Origin: Nostoc sp. NIES-3756
Lineage (GTDB): Bacteria > Cyanobacteriota > Cyanobacteriia > Cyanobacteriales > Nostocaceae
NCBI RefSeq assembly: GCF_001548375.1
Contig: NZ_AP017295.1
Location: 2,452,501-2,516,500 of the forward strand
Direction: 5' to 3'
Length of the DNA stretch: 64,000 bases
The position numbers and the translations under genes are program-made. Positions 26,886-36,708 of the stretch are shown here, one piece after another. The notes beneath the pieces are model-generated. The model worked only from the letters and a program-made list of their open reading frames with translations. It made no database searches and was not told the origin of the DNA. How positions within the stretch are numbered: the first letter of the stretch is position 1; each line of letters opens with the position of its first letter.

Positions 26886-28844
26886 TTAAAGCGAACCAGT
26901 TAAAGCAGCTTTCATAGCTTGGAAAATATGGCTTTGATCCAACACACTGGAAACACCGGGTGCAGTGTATGTACCAGAGCTATCTGTAAATTGGATTGGT
27001 TTACCTAGATATCTAACTAGAGTTGAAGAGTAAGCGCCTTGAAAGTAAACGGGTACAAGCCTTCTGCTATGGCTTCCCCAGAGGTATTTTTGATTAGGAT
27101 CTGAACCCCAGAAATGACCAGCCTCTCTTGGATTGTGCTTGTTGTAGGTAATTTCTTTAGCGTTATACTTCAAGCCTCTAGACTTGTTGGAGTTGGAATT
27201 AGGAGTGAGTTTGGAAACAAAGTCATTGTTGAGAGTTAGATAGTGATCATGGTCGGCTGTGACAATTAACAGGTTCTTCTGCCAACCGCCATTTTTGTTA
27301 ATCCAACTAATTACCTCTTGGACAGCCTTATCAAAGTCATTGACTGTACCGATGAGGTTGTCCATGTTGTCATCATGAGCAGCCCAGTCAATATCGCCAC
27401 CCTCAATCATTAGCCAGAAGCCGTCTTTGTCTTTACCTAATACGTTAAGAGCAGCTTTGCTCAAATCAGCCAAGGTGGGATTTTCATTGATTTCTCTAGC
27501 GACGAAACTTGCGTCTGTTTCACCGGGAGATAAGGGACGGACTGTATCGGGTGTGGGAGGATTGACTAGATTACCGTTGGCATCAAGAACAGGTACACAC
27601 TCAGCGACAGAGCCAGGAATAATCTTTCCTGATGGGCAAGGAGATGTGGAAGTGGCACTTCTAACAACGGAGCTATAGATGGAGAAGTTATCTAACCCTG
27701 TGGTGCTGTAGTCTCCTTTGGAGGAGCTTGTAGGTAAGTTGCCATTCTGTCCACGAGCGCCATAGAGACCGAATAATCTTTCGCCTTTATTTGGATCTAT
27801 CTGCACTGCTTTGTTTAATAAGGTTTTAGTGGCATTGGGGCCACGCTCTAAGAAGTTGTAACCGTAACGGTTGGAAGTAGGATTGGGATTGTTTTTGAGA
27901 TGCTCGTAGGTGTCTTGGGTGATGTAGGTGTATTTGTTGACTGGGCCTGAGCTAGCTCTGTTTTCAAAGTCTAGAGGATGACCACCACCCAACAAGACAT
28001 TAGGTTTAAATTCCAACAATGTCTGTTGCAAGATGCTGTCTTGGTTGGTCTTGTTAGGGTCATAGATACTGTCGTATTTGCTACGACGATTAACATAAGA
28101 AGCTGCCGCCGCCGGTGTGGCATGGCTCACAGGTACTGATGTTACAAGCCCTGTAGCTTTGCCTTGTTCTTTGGCAATTTCTAAAATTGTTTTCAATTTC
28201 TGCTCGTAAACATCTACACCTAAAGCATTGTTGTAGCTCTTAACACCTGTGTATAGAGTAGTGGCGGTGTTAGCAGAGTCGGGATAACTGTGTTTGATGT
28301 ACTCCTTATCGTAGCTACCAGGAGTGGCGGGAGATAAAGGTATCCAAGGTGCAGGGCCGCCTTTTGTGGGGTCGTAACCTGTTAAGTTACCGGGTGCTTC
28401 ACTATTGCCATCGGCGCGATCGCCTGGATTAAATGGTGTGGGCAGAAATTCAAAATTGGGACGTACAGGACTCGTACCTGTCAATGGCTTACTTCCATCT
28501 AGAGCCGAGTTATTGGTAATGTGTGTCTGATTGGTAGGATCAGCTGGTGTACTATTTTGAATAGTTGTACCGTAAGTTGTTACTAATCCATATCCTGTCA
28601 GCTTTTGGAAGCTCAAACCAGAACCTTTCCCACTGGTATAGAAAGGTGCGCCTTTAGCTACGGCTGCGGCTCTGGCCATTTCCCAACCCATACCATCACC
28701 AATCATGATAATGACGTTAATTCCATTGCCTGCGGCTAGGGCAGATTCAACTCCAGGGGTAGCAAATACAAGCCAGATAGCACAGAAAAAAGTAGACATG
28801 GCAAAGCCTAGCGCTCGCCTGTAATTTTGCCAAAATGAAATCAT
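26886..28844 (-). CDS. Secreted PhoA-type alkaline phosphatase
   Basis: A 652-residue member of the classical alkaline phosphatase family that would release phosphate from organic esters outside the cytoplasm. A signal/anchor segment spans about residues 12-38 (ending ALA). Metal ligand D50 is in IMIGDGMG; the nucleophile Ser190 lies in DSANTATT, equivalent to DSAASAT with Ser102 in E. coli; other ligands are in VSHATPAAAASYVN, IEGGDIDWAAHDDN and VTADHDH. It is longer than E. coli PhoA because of insertions (about 95-180 and 290-440). An SD-like AAGG precedes the ATG. I saw no convincing Pho box. Confidence 0.88.
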   Translation of the reverse strand: MISFWQNYRRALGFAMSTFFCAIWLVFATPGVESALAAGNGINVIIMIGDGMGWEMARAAAVAKGAPFYTSGKGSGLSFQKLTGYGLVTTYGTTIQNSTPADPTNQTHITNNSALDGSKPLTGTSPVRPNFEFLPTPFNPGDRADGNSEAPGNLTGYDPTKGGPAPWIPLSPATPGSYDKEYIKHSYPDSANTATTLYTGVKSYNNALGVDVYEQKLKTILEIAKEQGKATGLVTSVPVSHATPAAAASYVNRRSKYDSIYDPNKTNQDSILQQTLLEFKPNVLLGGGHPLDFENRASSGPVNKYTYITQDTYEHLKNNPNPTSNRYGYNFLERGPNATKTLLNKAVQIDPNKGERLFGLYGARGQNGNLPTSSSKGDYSTTGLDNFSIYSSVVRSATSTSPCPSGKIIPGSVAECVPVLDANGNLVNPPTPDTVRPLSPGETDASFVAREINENPTLADLSKAALNVLGKDKDGFWLMIEGGDIDWAAHDDNMDNLIGTVNDFDKAVQEVISWINKNGGWQKNLLIVTADHDHYLTLNNDFVSKLTPNSNSNKSRGLKYNAKEITYNKHNPREAGHFWGSDPNQKYLWGSHSRRLVPVYFQGAYSSTLVRYLGKPIQFTDSSGTYTAPGVSSVLDQSHIFQAMKAALTGSL

Positions 28845-28963
28845 TGCAGTGCGCCTTGTAGTATATTTAACTAAGTGTCATACCAATTCCCAAGACAAAG
28901 TAACAGATGCTTTCCTAGATAAGTCTTGCTGCATCTGGTTTCTTAATTACGAATTGGGATTAA

Positions 28964-29176
28964 CTATGGATTTTGATAAAAGTTGGGTTCTTCATGACTG
29001 GCAAAAAATTCCGGGTTGCCAAATGCTGTTTGTTGCTGAGTGACAACCGGAACATTTTGCGCCTTAGCAGCAATCACACTTTGTTTTGCAGTTCCCACGG
29101 ATAGTAGAATTACTGCTACTAGACTTGATACAAACCAACCTATTAATTTTCGATGACGCTGAAGTAAGGAAATCAT
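28964..29176 (-). CDS. Small membrane/exported peptide coupled to CDF gene
   Basis: 70 residues; residues 10-28 are one hydrophobic segment, then a polar tail with His, Glu and Asn (FFASHEEPNFYQNP). Its ATG overlaps the stop of the upstream CDF exporter as ATGA, so it is translationally coupled and probably functions with the exporter, perhaps as a periplasmic metal-binding accessory. No known family. Confidence 0.6.
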   Translation of the reverse strand: MISLLQRHRKLIGWFVSSLVAVILLSVGTAKQSVIAAKAQNVPVVTQQQTAFGNPEFFASHEEPNFYQNP

Positions 29177-30018
29177 TGGACAAGTTCCTCTAAGGTGGGA
29201 AATAATAGTTTTTCTGCCTGTTGGCGTTCTTGACAATCTTGTGATTCTGGAGGACACATACAAGCGAGTTCACCAATATCGACTATTTGACCCCGTAGAC
29301 ATTGCACGCTTTGAATTAGCAAATAAGCGGCAAAACAAGCTATCAACATTGCTACTACTAAGCTAATGACACCATCAGCCCATGTCCAGTTCAGCCATAT
29401 AATAGCGATCGCTGCTAGCACTGCACCTACAGAACTGGCTAAATCCGCTATTAAATGTAGTAATGCGCCTTTAATATTCAGGTCATGATGGCTGCATTTG
29501 TGTAGATAAAAAGCGTTAAAACTGTTAACTCCTACGCCAATTAATGCAGTTGCTAACATCGGTACGCCTAAAATCTCTGTGGTGGGAGATTGTAACCGTA
29601 CCAAAGCTTCTTTTACTATCCAACAGGCAATACAAGCTAAACTGATACCATTAATTAAAGCAGCAACAATTTCTAGTCGATAGCGTCCAAATAAAGTTTT
29701 CTGGGATATTGATTGAGATAACCAGGCAGCAATTAGTGCCAGTCCTAATGCTGCTACATCTGAAAGAATATGTTCCGCATCTGCTAGCAGAGATAGACTA
29801 TGGCTCCAAATTCCTGCACCCAGTTCCACACAAAAAAAGATGCTGAGTAAAATTAATGTAGTCCACAGCGCCTGGATATTTTGTTTAACCTGACCTGTGT
29901 GCATTGAATCTGAACTCAGGGAACTGCTAGGGGTTGACTCGGATTTCGAGCTATCCATCAGATGCTGTTGTGCTGAAAGCACCATTCTTGATACCTGAAT
30001 ATCTGTACGTTCCTGCAT
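29173..30018 (-). CDS. Cation diffusion facilitator (CDF) metal exporter
   Basis: 281 residues with six predicted membrane helices between about 48 and 245. The metal-site signatures are present: LLADAEHILSD in helix 2 (Asp/His/Asp) and HLIADLASSVG in helix 5 (His/Asp). Such proteins exchange cytosolic Zn, Co or related ions for protons. Unusually, the C-terminal cytoplasmic domain is short and Cys-containing (CMCPPESQDCQE) instead of the usual ferredoxin-like domain. A Zur/Fur-like sequence lies 80-95 bp upstream, and a small membrane peptide is coupled downstream. Confidence 0.85.
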   Translation of the reverse strand: MQERTDIQVSRMVLSAQQHLMDSSKSESTPSSSLSSDSMHTGQVKQNIQALWTTLILLSIFFCVELGAGIWSHSLSLLADAEHILSDVAALGLALIAAWLSQSISQKTLFGRYRLEIVAALINGISLACIACWIVKEALVRLQSPTTEILGVPMLATALIGVGVNSFNAFYLHKCSHHDLNIKGALLHLIADLASSVGAVLAAIAIIWLNWTWADGVISLVVAMLIACFAAYLLIQSVQCLRGQIVDIGELACMCPPESQDCQERQQAEKLLFPTLEELVQ

Positions 30019-30097
30019 TAATGTATCAGTAGTAAGGTTAATGATTTGATAACTAACGTTTAATAAAACGTAAAAGTATTACTGAAACTCTTCTATA

Positions 30098-30112
30098 TAA
30101 TAATGGTTATCG
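30098..30112. promoter_or_regulatory. Possible Zur/Fur-like box upstream of CDF gene
   Basis: TAATAATGGTTATCG agrees at 11 of 14 defined positions with the TGATAATNATTATCA consensus I recall for Anabaena Zur. Position, 80-95 bp before the CDF start, is plausible. Regulation of an exporter by Zur would be unusual, so this is tentative. Confidence 0.3.
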
Positions 30113-30209
30113 TTTACGTTAAGTGATTATCTTTGAATCTATGTAATATAAGTTACTATAATAGGTTTCAAAGTGATTCATCTAGGCAGCAAGTAGGACA
30201 ATATTTATA

Positions 30210-30240
30210 GAGGCGCACAGCTAGCTAGCTGTACGCCCCT
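30210..30240. repeat. Dispersed AGGCGCACAG palindrome
   Basis: AGGCGCACAGCTAGC continuing as TAGCTGTACGCCCCT, a near-perfect palindrome. A related copy is at 50588-50609, and a looser relative at 51358-51381. Confidence 0.5.
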
Positions 30241-30410
30241 ACCAATTGACGATTATCGGCGGTTAATTCTATAGCAGAAGGCAGGAGTAAAGTCTTACTA
30301 TTCCTAGCATTCAAGCTTTGAAAATGTCCTAACTTATGTGATCACGGTTATATCTAAAATATATTGCAGTATTGTTAGTCTGGCTGCGCTACTAATAGAT
30401 AAATAGTTGT

Positions 30411-32027
30411 CTAATTACTATTTTGTGAATTATCTGTTGGTTTTTCGTTTTTCTCAGATGATGTCTGATTTTGACTTTCACTTGATGAATTTTGTTTCAC
30501 TTCCACAGTTGGGACTACTACAGAAGAATCGAAATTTTTGGGTTCTACAGGTTGTGTTGGTACAACTACAGAATTTGGTTGTGGCAGAATTTGAGGAGTA
30601 GTGGAATTTTGACTAGCAGTTGGTGCGGTAGTATTTTTGGTGTTAGCAGGGTTTGCTTGACGAGATGAACGGTATTCTCGCAGTTTTTCTACTAGAGATG
30701 GTGTAGAAGAAGGCTTAGGTGCAATTGCAGGGCGCTGTGATTCTCCTGTATTGGGTTGTGGTGACTGTTCGTAAGAGTTGTTGTTAGTAGGTGTTTCAGT
30801 TTGTTGGTTAGTTAAGTTACGCCTGCGTCTTTTATAAGTGGAAACAGGTACACTTTTCTCACGGCTGAAAGAATTTTGAGAATTTTGGACTGTGTTATCT
30901 TGCCCTTCATTAGAGTTAACGTTGGGTTTTTTGCCTACAGGAACCATTGGACGTTCTTCAAACAAAGGTTTTGCCGTTGGCTTTTGAGGGCGAGGAAATA
31001 GGCTAGTAAGACTAAATCCTGCGGTGGCTGCGACTAAAGCAATGCTGACACCGAGTAAAACTTTAGGGACACCAAGCTTAGGAAAGGCAAAATTTTTCAG
31101 TGGTGATGGTTTATTTATCCGGCTGGGTGTCTTAGCACCAGAAAACTTTTCTTGCAGATGCACAGATAAATCAATGGTTGGCACTGCATGAGTGGGTAAT
31201 GCTTGAATTGGCAATACGGTGCTACCTGGTAGTAGTTGCAGCCATTCGGCGACTGTTTGCGGACGAAAGCGTGATTCTACTGCCATACCGCGCATGACGG
31301 CTTGATTGACGGCTGCACTTAGGTGGGGTTGGAGTTCGCGGGGGGCTGGCATTTGTTCGCGATCGCGCAATAATGCTGGTAAGGGAACTTGGCCTGTTAA
31401 CAGTGCATACAATGTTGCGGCTAAACCATAAACATCTGTGGCGGGTGTGCGCTGTGCCTGAGTTAAATATTGTTCTATTGGGGAATAGCCTTCAGAAACT
31501 AAACCTGTGTGTGTTTGTCTTACACCACTATTAAATTCACGGGCGATGCCAAAATCAATTAGCACTACCTCCTGTGTACCTTGACGGAGGATAACATTAT
31601 CTGGTTTTACGTCCCGATGCAGTAACCCGTTGTTGTGTACTACTTGCAATGCTGCCCCAATTTGGCGGATGTAATGAATTGCAGTTTCTTCGGGTAATGG
31701 TATGGCTGGTAAAACAAAAGCATCTCCCAAGGTTTCGCCGGGGATATACTCCATTACCATGTAAGGTAGTCCATCCTCAACAAAAAAATCACTGACTCTG
31801 ACAATATTAGGATGGATACAAGTAGCTAATCTTCTGGCTTCATCTTGGAATTGACGCTCGAACTTGGCAAAATCAGGGTGTTGGCGCAGCCGTTCGTTGA
31901 TGGTTTTCATCACCACCTCATGTCCCAAGTAGTGATGAGTGGCTTTAAACGTAATGCCAAAGCCACCACGGCCTATTTCCTGCATGAGGGTGTATTTTCC
32001 ACCCTGTAAAATTTTGCCTGCTAGCAT
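30411..32027 (-). CDS. Ser/Thr protein kinase with membrane anchor
   Basis: 538 residues. The Hanks-type kinase domain spans about 10-270: Gly loop GRGGFG (19-24), ATP-binding K41, HRDVKPDN with catalytic D139, DFG at 158-160, and a [10 protein letters not shown] activation segment. A Pro/Lys linker leads to a transmembrane segment near 322-345, followed by a long Ser/Thr/Asn/Gln-rich, probably disordered tail outside the cytoplasm. All catalytic residues are present. There is no recognisable sensory domain. It is a typical single-membrane-pass cyanobacterial Spk kinase; the substrate is unknown. Confidence 0.88.
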   Translation of the reverse strand: MLAGKILQGGKYTLMQEIGRGGFGITFKATHHYLGHEVVMKTINERLRQHPDFAKFERQFQDEARRLATCIHPNIVRVSDFFVEDGLPYMVMEYIPGETLGDAFVLPAIPLPEETAIHYIRQIGAALQVVHNNGLLHRDVKPDNVILRQGTQEVVLIDFGIAREFNSGVRQTHTGLVSEGYSPIEQYLTQAQRTPATDVYGLAATLYALLTGQVPLPALLRDREQMPAPRELQPHLSAAVNQAVMRGMAVESRFRPQTVAEWLQLLPGSTVLPIQALPTHAVPTIDLSVHLQEKFSGAKTPSRINKPSPLKNFAFPKLGVPKVLLGVSIALVAATAGFSLTSLFPRPQKPTAKPLFEERPMVPVGKKPNVNSNEGQDNTVQNSQNSFSREKSVPVSTYKRRRRNLTNQQTETPTNNNSYEQSPQPNTGESQRPAIAPKPSSTPSLVEKLREYRSSRQANPANTKNTTAPTASQNSTTPQILPQPNSVVVPTQPVEPKNFDSSVVVPTVEVKQNSSSESQNQTSSEKNEKPTDNSQNSN

Positions 32028-32366
32028 AAAAAAGTTTTAATTCCTGAGTCTTAATTCCTAACGGTGCAAGTAAACAATTCCAAATTTAAAGCTGTTTTTT
32101 TATATGAGGGTTGAGTCCTGGCTGTATCATAGGCTGTTATCCCTGGAGTGTAACTTCCAATTACTCCCCATATATTGTATGAAGTAATCAGATTTTTCTC
32201 ACTTTTACCATCCAAAATGCACTGTGGTTAGCTCAAATAAAAATTTTTTGCAGAAAAATCTTACACCCTTCACATAAACGCTTTGTTGAATAAAACTCAC
32301 CTTGATTAAAAACCTATTCAATTTTACTTTGTATTCACCTTAAATTTCAGGAGCCATGTAGCCCTA
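32028..32366. other. Intergenic region between divergent genes
   Basis: About 340 AT-rich bases between the kinase and methyltransferase genes. Nothing beyond presumed promoters is visible. Confidence 0.4.
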
Positions 32367-33107
32367 ATGTCGCAAAAGCCATCTCCCAGCCATCTTTCAA
32401 CTTCACAAAATCCTTACAAAAACAACACTAATAGTTCAGATAAATGGCAACAAAGGGTAGCACAGGTAGCATATCGCTTTAATCAACAGTATCAAAATCA
32501 ATCTTCAGAGCTACCAGCAGAAGTACAGGAAATGCCGATTTATCTAGAGTGGGTTTCTGGCATATTGGCAGGAAAAATTGCATCTCCTTTCTGGGAAATT
32601 GCCCGTCCGCAAAAGAATCAGCACTGTTTAGATATTGGTTGTGGTGTCAGCTTTTTGATTTATCCTTGGCGAGATTGGCAAGCGTTTTTTTATGGGCAAG
32701 AGGTGAGTAATTTCGCACGGGATACTCTTAATTCTCGTGGTTCGCAGTTGAACTCCAAGCTGTTTAAGGGGGTAGAGTTAGGCGCAGCGCATCAGCTAAA
32801 CTACACATTGGCTTATTTTGATTTGGCGATCGCTACCGGATTCAGTTGTTATTTTCCCTTAGAATATTGGACATTAGTTTTACAAGAAGTGAAACGGGTG
32901 CTAAAACCAGGCGGACATTTTGTCTTTGACATCCTCAATGCCGAACACCCACAAGCCGAAGATTGGGCAGTTTTAGAAACTTACTTGGGTGCAGAAGTAT
33001 TTCTAGAACCTATCGGGCAATGGGAAAAAATAATTAATGCGGCTGGTGCTAAAGTGGTTGGACGACAACCAGGGGAGTTCTTTGATTTGTACAAGGTGCG
33101 GTTTTAA
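32367..33107 (+). CDS. SAM-dependent methyltransferase (class I)
   Basis: 246 residues. After a polar N-terminus, the SAM-binding motif LDIGCGVS is at about 89-96, and post-motif segments are FDLAIATGFSCYF and EVKRVLKPGGHFVFDIL. The overall pattern is Methyltransf_11-like. Substrate unknown. The neighbouring bioB suggests nothing specific; this is not BioC by any motif I can name. Confidence 0.75.
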   Translation: MSQKPSPSHLSTSQNPYKNNTNSSDKWQQRVAQVAYRFNQQYQNQSSELPAEVQEMPIYLEWVSGILAGKIASPFWEIARPQKNQHCLDIGCGVSFLIYPWRDWQAFFYGQEVSNFARDTLNSRGSQLNSKLFKGVELGAAHQLNYTLAYFDLAIATGFSCYFPLEYWTLVLQEVKRVLKPGGHFVFDILNAEHPQAEDWAVLETYLGAEVFLEPIGQWEKIINAAGAKVVGRQPGEFFDLYKVRF

Positions 33108-33125
33108 GATTGGTTGGCGGGAAGA

Positions 33126-33174
33126 GATGAAGGGGATGAGGGAGATGAGGAGGATGAGGGGGATGAGGGAGATA
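33126..33174. repeat. GGGGATGAG tandem repeats
   Basis: Runs of GGGGATGAG/GGAGATGAG nonamers followed by a C/T-rich complement to about 33225, between the methyltransferase and bioB. The two halves could pair. Confidence 0.55.
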
Positions 33175-33263
33175 TAAATTCTTCCCCTGCTCCCCCTACT
33201 TCCCCATCTCCCCCCACTCCCCTAGCCCCAGTCCCTAATACTAAAAGAAGGATACTATAACTA

Positions 33264-34271
33264 ATGTCGGTGGGAAGATTACGCTACGATTGGCAAACAG
33301 CAGAGATTCGCGCAATATATAATATGCCGTTGCTAGAGTTGATTTATCAAGCTGCTAGTGTACATCGGCAATTTCATAATCCTAAACAAATACAAGTATG
33401 TAAGCTGATATCGATTAAAACTGGTGGGTGTCCAGAAGATTGTGGTTACTGCGCCCAGTCTTCCCGTTATCAGACTGAGGTGAAAGCGCAAGCACTGCTT
33501 GATAAACAAACAGTGGTGGAAATTGCCCAAAATGCTAAAGAAAAGGGTGTCAGCCGTGTTTGTATGGGTGCAGCTTGGCGGGAAGTACGGGATAGTTCTC
33601 AATTTGACCGAGTTTTAGAAATGGTCAAAGATGTTACAGATATGGGTTTAGAGGTGTGCTGTACTCTGGGGATGTTGACGGCAGAACAAGCCAAGCGCCT
33701 AGAAGATGCTGGATTATATGCTTATAACCATAATTTGGATACATCATCTGATTATTACAGCACAATTATCACTACAAGAACTTATGGCGATCGCCTAAAT
33801 ACTATCGAAAATGTCCGGCAGACTAATGTTACTGTATGTTCTGGCGGTATTCTCGGTTTAGGTGAAAGCGTTGATGACCGTGTTTCAATGTTGCAAACAT
33901 TGGCTAGTCTCAATCCTCATCCAGAGTCAGTACCGATTAATATCTTGTCTCAAGTGGAAGGTACACCCTTGGAAAATCAGCCTGATGTACCTATCTGGGA
34001 TGTAGTAAGAATGATTGCAACTGCACGTATAGTTATGCCTACTTCTGATGTGCGTTTAAGTGCAGGTAGGGCGAGGCTTTCTCAGGTGGAACAAGCCCTA
34101 TGTTTTATGGCGGGGGCAAATTCCATCTTTTCTAGCGACGATAAGAAGATGCTGACGGTAACGACTCCCTGTCCAGATTACGATGCTGACCAGGAAATGC
34201 TCAACCTTCTGGGTTTAGAAATGCGTCCGCCAGCACAAAGACCTAATCTAGTGGGAGTTAGTAATTCGTAA
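33264..34271 (+). CDS. bioB: Biotin synthase
   Basis: A 335-residue radical-SAM enzyme converting dethiobiotin to biotin. The [4Fe-4S] motif CPEDCGYC has Cys at 56, 60 and 63. Conserved later segments include YNHNLDTS (about 154-161), [10 protein letters not shown] and SAGRARLS, the last carrying the Arg near the [2Fe-2S] cluster. Length is normal. No other bio genes are adjacent. A terminator hairpin follows at 34286. Confidence 0.95.
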   Translation: MSVGRLRYDWQTAEIRAIYNMPLLELIYQAASVHRQFHNPKQIQVCKLISIKTGGCPEDCGYCAQSSRYQTEVKAQALLDKQTVVEIAQNAKEKGVSRVCMGAAWREVRDSSQFDRVLEMVKDVTDMGLEVCCTLGMLTAEQAKRLEDAGLYAYNHNLDTSSDYYSTIITTRTYGDRLNTIENVRQTNVTVCSGGILGLGESVDDRVSMLQTLASLNPHPESVPINILSQVEGTPLENQPDVPIWDVVRMIATARIVMPTSDVRLSAGRARLSQVEQALCFMAGANSIFSSDDKKMLTVTTPCPDYDADQEMLNLLGLEMRPPAQRPNLVGVSNS

Positions 34272-34285
34272 TTCGTAATGAAACT

Positions 34286-34327
34286 AGATCCCCGATTTTC
34301 TTCAGGAAGTCGGGGATCTGGCTTTTT
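34286..34327. terminator. Terminator between bioB and petL
   Basis: AGATCCCCGA (34286-34295) and TCGGGGATCT (34310-34319) form a perfect 10-bp stem followed by GGCTTTTT. It lies between convergent bioB and petL and could serve bioB. The hairpin sequence itself is of a type widely repeated in Nostoc. Confidence 0.7.
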
Positions 34328-34350
34328 AAGAAGCGTTGAGGGTTACAAGA

Positions 34351-34446
34351 CTACAGAATCTTGGCAGAACGCAGACCAAACAGCAAACCAGTAGCTATTC
34401 CGGTGAATAATGCCAAAAAGCCAATATACGCTACTATTGCTAACAT
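34351..34446 (-). CDS. petL: Cytochrome b6f complex subunit PetL
   Basis: A 31-residue single-helix protein starting [16 protein letters not shown] and ending LRSAKIL. It matches the cyanobacterial PetL subunit VI closely as I remember it. GGAG lies 8 nt before the ATG (SD). The protein is one membrane helix of the b6f complex in the thylakoid, at the complex periphery. It is too short for routine ORF calling. Confidence 0.88.
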   Translation of the reverse strand: MLAIVAYIGFLALFTGIATGLLFGLRSAKIL

Positions 34447-34509
34447 TTATCTTTCTCCACAATACTTTACTATATCTATTGAATCATTTATTTTTAGTCA
34501 TTGGTCACT

Positions 34510-34659
34510 TGTTTGGGTTGGTTGATTGACCGTCAAAATCGACGAGTAGAAGTTTATCGTCCAGGTCAAGATGTGGAAGTATTGAATCATCCTGTCAATT
34601 TATCGGGAGAAGATATTTTGCCAGGGTTTGTGTTGGATTTGACGGAAGTTTGGAGTTAA
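34510..34659 (+). pseudogene. C-terminal fragment of a Uma2-family (DUF820) protein
   Basis: The frame reads WLIDRQNRRVEVYRPGQDVE, then a LSGEDILPGFVLDLTEVWS end and a TAA at 34657-34659. This is the typical C-terminus of Uma2/DUF820 restriction-endonuclease-like proteins, but the N-terminal two thirds are missing, so it is a remnant. Confidence 0.7.
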
Positions 34660-34700
34660 TTGCTGCATTGTATATTCGGAGCTTTGCCTTGATTTTTCTC

Positions 34701-34720
34701 AGCACTAAAGTGCTTACTAC
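34701..34720. repeat. Copy of the GTAGTAAG palindrome
   Basis: AGCACTAAAGTGCTTACTAC, matching the right arm of the perfect palindrome at 44102-44131. Confidence 0.5.
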
Positions 34721-34838
34721 AAACCTATAAATTACTAAAAGCGCAAAAATATTCAATACTGATATAAAGATATATCCTCGCCTCGTCTTGCCAGAATGAG
34801 GTAGAATACAGCCCACGGCGCTTGTTAGGGTTTGGGTG

Positions 34839-35927
34839 ATGGCTTCTATTAATGTGAATTTACCAACGCAGTCTTATGAGATTGCGATCGCACCTGCAAG
34901 TTTAGATCAAATCGGTCAAAGCTTGGCACAATTAAAACTGGGCAAGAAAGTATTAGTGGTTTCCAATCCCACTATTTTTAAGCATTTTGGTAAAAATGTG
35001 GTAGATTCTCTCGAATCGGCTGGATTTCAAGTGTCAAGCTACTGCTTACCACCAGGGGAACGCTACAAAACCCTTAATTCCATTCAAAAACTCTACGATA
35101 TTGCCTTAGAAAATCGCCTAGAACGTTCCTCCACGATGGTGGCTTTGGGGGGAGGGGTAATTGGTGATATGACTGGTTTTGCCGCCGCCACTTGGCTACG
35201 GGGTATTAATGTAGTGCAAGTTCCTACTACACTCTTGGCAATGGTAGATTCGGCTATTGGTGGTAAAACTGGTGTCAATCATCCTCATGGGAAAAATTTG
35301 ATTGGTGCGTTTCATCAACCGCGATTTGTGTTAATTGACCCCCAAGTATTAAAAACTCTACCTGTAAGGGAGTTTCGCGCAGGAATGGCAGAGGTCATTA
35401 AGTATGGGGTAATTTGGGATGCGGAATTATTCAACCAGTTAGAACAGAGTAAACGTCTAGATCAACTCCGCTACATCAAACCAGAATTGGTAGATGCAAT
35501 TTTAACTCGTTCCTGTCAGGCTAAGGCTGATGTTGTGGGCAAGGATGAGAAGGAAGGCGGACTACGGGCGATTTTGAATTATGGACACACCATCGGTCAT
35601 GCGGTGGAAAGCTTAACTAACTATCGGCTACTCAAACATGGCGAAGCGGTAGGTATCGGCATGGTAGCAGCCGGACAGATTGCTGTAAATTTAGGACTGT
35701 GGCAACAAGAAGACACAGACCGTCAAAATGCCTTAATTGAAAAAGCTGGTTTACCAACAAAGTTACCAGCCGGGTTAGATATTGAAGGCATTATTGAGAC
35801 TTTGCAATGGGATAAAAAGGTTAAAGATGGGAAAGTGCGGTTTGTCTTACCCACTCAAATTGGTGTAGTGACCGTTACAGATGAGGTGACATCAGATAAC
35901 ATTCGGCAAGTTTTACAACAGATGTAA
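34839..35927 (+). CDS. aroB: 3-dehydroquinate synthase
   Basis: A 362-residue shikimate-pathway enzyme using NAD+ and a divalent metal. Motifs: [19 protein letters not shown] (NAD-binding), [31 protein letters not shown], and the metal-binding GHTIGHAVE plus [10 protein letters not shown]. The ATG at 34839 is chosen; a GTG directly before it is an alternative. Length and motif order are normal, so it should be active. Confidence 0.95.
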   Translation: MASINVNLPTQSYEIAIAPASLDQIGQSLAQLKLGKKVLVVSNPTIFKHFGKNVVDSLESAGFQVSSYCLPPGERYKTLNSIQKLYDIALENRLERSSTMVALGGGVIGDMTGFAAATWLRGINVVQVPTTLLAMVDSAIGGKTGVNHPHGKNLIGAFHQPRFVLIDPQVLKTLPVREFRAGMAEVIKYGVIWDAELFNQLEQSKRLDQLRYIKPELVDAILTRSCQAKADVVGKDEKEGGLRAILNYGHTIGHAVESLTNYRLLKHGEAVGIGMVAAGQIAVNLGLWQQEDTDRQNALIEKAGLPTKLPAGLDIEGIIETLQWDKKVKDGKVRFVLPTQIGVVTVTDEVTSDNIRQVLQQM

Positions 35928-36469
35928 ATTAATCACTAAATTCTGCCAAAATGGCAAAATTTCCGTAATGGGATCTTATACATTAAATATAGCTACTCAA
36001 ATTGAGGTCATTGATAAATAAAACCATTCTCATGGAAAATATCAATGATTATCTGACTATGAAACCTCTGCTACTAAGTGCTATTGCTGAAGCACTCAGT
36101 ATTTGGGGAATTGCTTAAATCCTACAGCGAGACAAACAAGGTAACTATTACTAACGGTGCTTTTTTCGAGAAAGTTGAGCAAAGATTAAGTTTGGTATGC
36201 TGGCCCCTCCAAATTTTAACCTTTTATGCTCTATATCGAGTTTTCATGTGGTGGTGAAATCGATTAGTAACTTTCTATACTAGGAATGGTGTTGCTTGAA
36301 CCAAACCAAAGGTAGCAAGAAAAAAGAATCGCTAGAGTGGTTTAACTGTTGTTTTAGCTGGTAGAACTTATAGTTCTTACGTTTTTTAAATTTAGTAATT
36401 TTCGTCTTTCCAGATGGAATTACTTCTGCTAGATAAATTTGTAATTTATACAGCAACTCTTAATTACTG
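35928..36469. other. Gene-free region after aroB
   Basis: About 540 bases. A 28-codon frame at 36032 is too short and lacks an SD. The region ends in a clear intrinsic terminator (36470-36503), so a small RNA could be encoded here, but no promoter or family is recognised. Confidence 0.35.
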
Positions 36470-36503
36470 CTGGAAGCTAAATTAATTAGCCTCCAGTTTT
36501 TTT
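36470..36503 (+). terminator. Intrinsic terminator
   Basis: CTGGAAGCTAA (36470-36480) pairs with TTAGCCTCCAG (36486-36496) with one mismatch, followed by seven T. It is about 540 bp after aroB, so it may end an aroB read-through or an unannotated small RNA. Confidence 0.7.
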
Positions 36504-36569
36504 ATATGTTAAGAAATTGATATATTACGCTCGATTGTTGGAACATACAGCAGAAGGTAAGGGAGTAAA

Positions 36570-36700
36570 GGAGATGAGGAAGAAACCCACCCCTAACCCC
36601 TCCCAAGAGGGGAACAGGAGAGGAGAATAACTAATGACTATGGACTATTGACCAATAACCAATGACCAATGACCAATAACCTTTACTTGCACCAACCTAA
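36570..36700. repeat. Dispersed C-rich repeat and AATGACC/AATAACC heptamers
   Basis: CCCACCCCTAACCCCTCCCA (second copy of the sequence at 19409) followed by STRR-type heptamers (ACCAATAACCAATGACCAAT…). Confidence 0.55.
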
Positions 36701-36708
36701 TTACATAA

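Noticed and set aside
28845..28960. Pho box upstream of the alkaline phosphatase
   Set aside because: Only a weak CTTAGTTAAAT-like match; no pair of direct repeats of the CTTAACC type.
30407..30601. 64-residue plus-strand frame
   Set aside because: Antisense to the low-complexity tail of the Ser/Thr kinase.
36032..36118. 28-codon frame MENINDYLTMKPLLL…
   Set aside because: Too short, no SD, no recognised family; might be part of a small RNA region.
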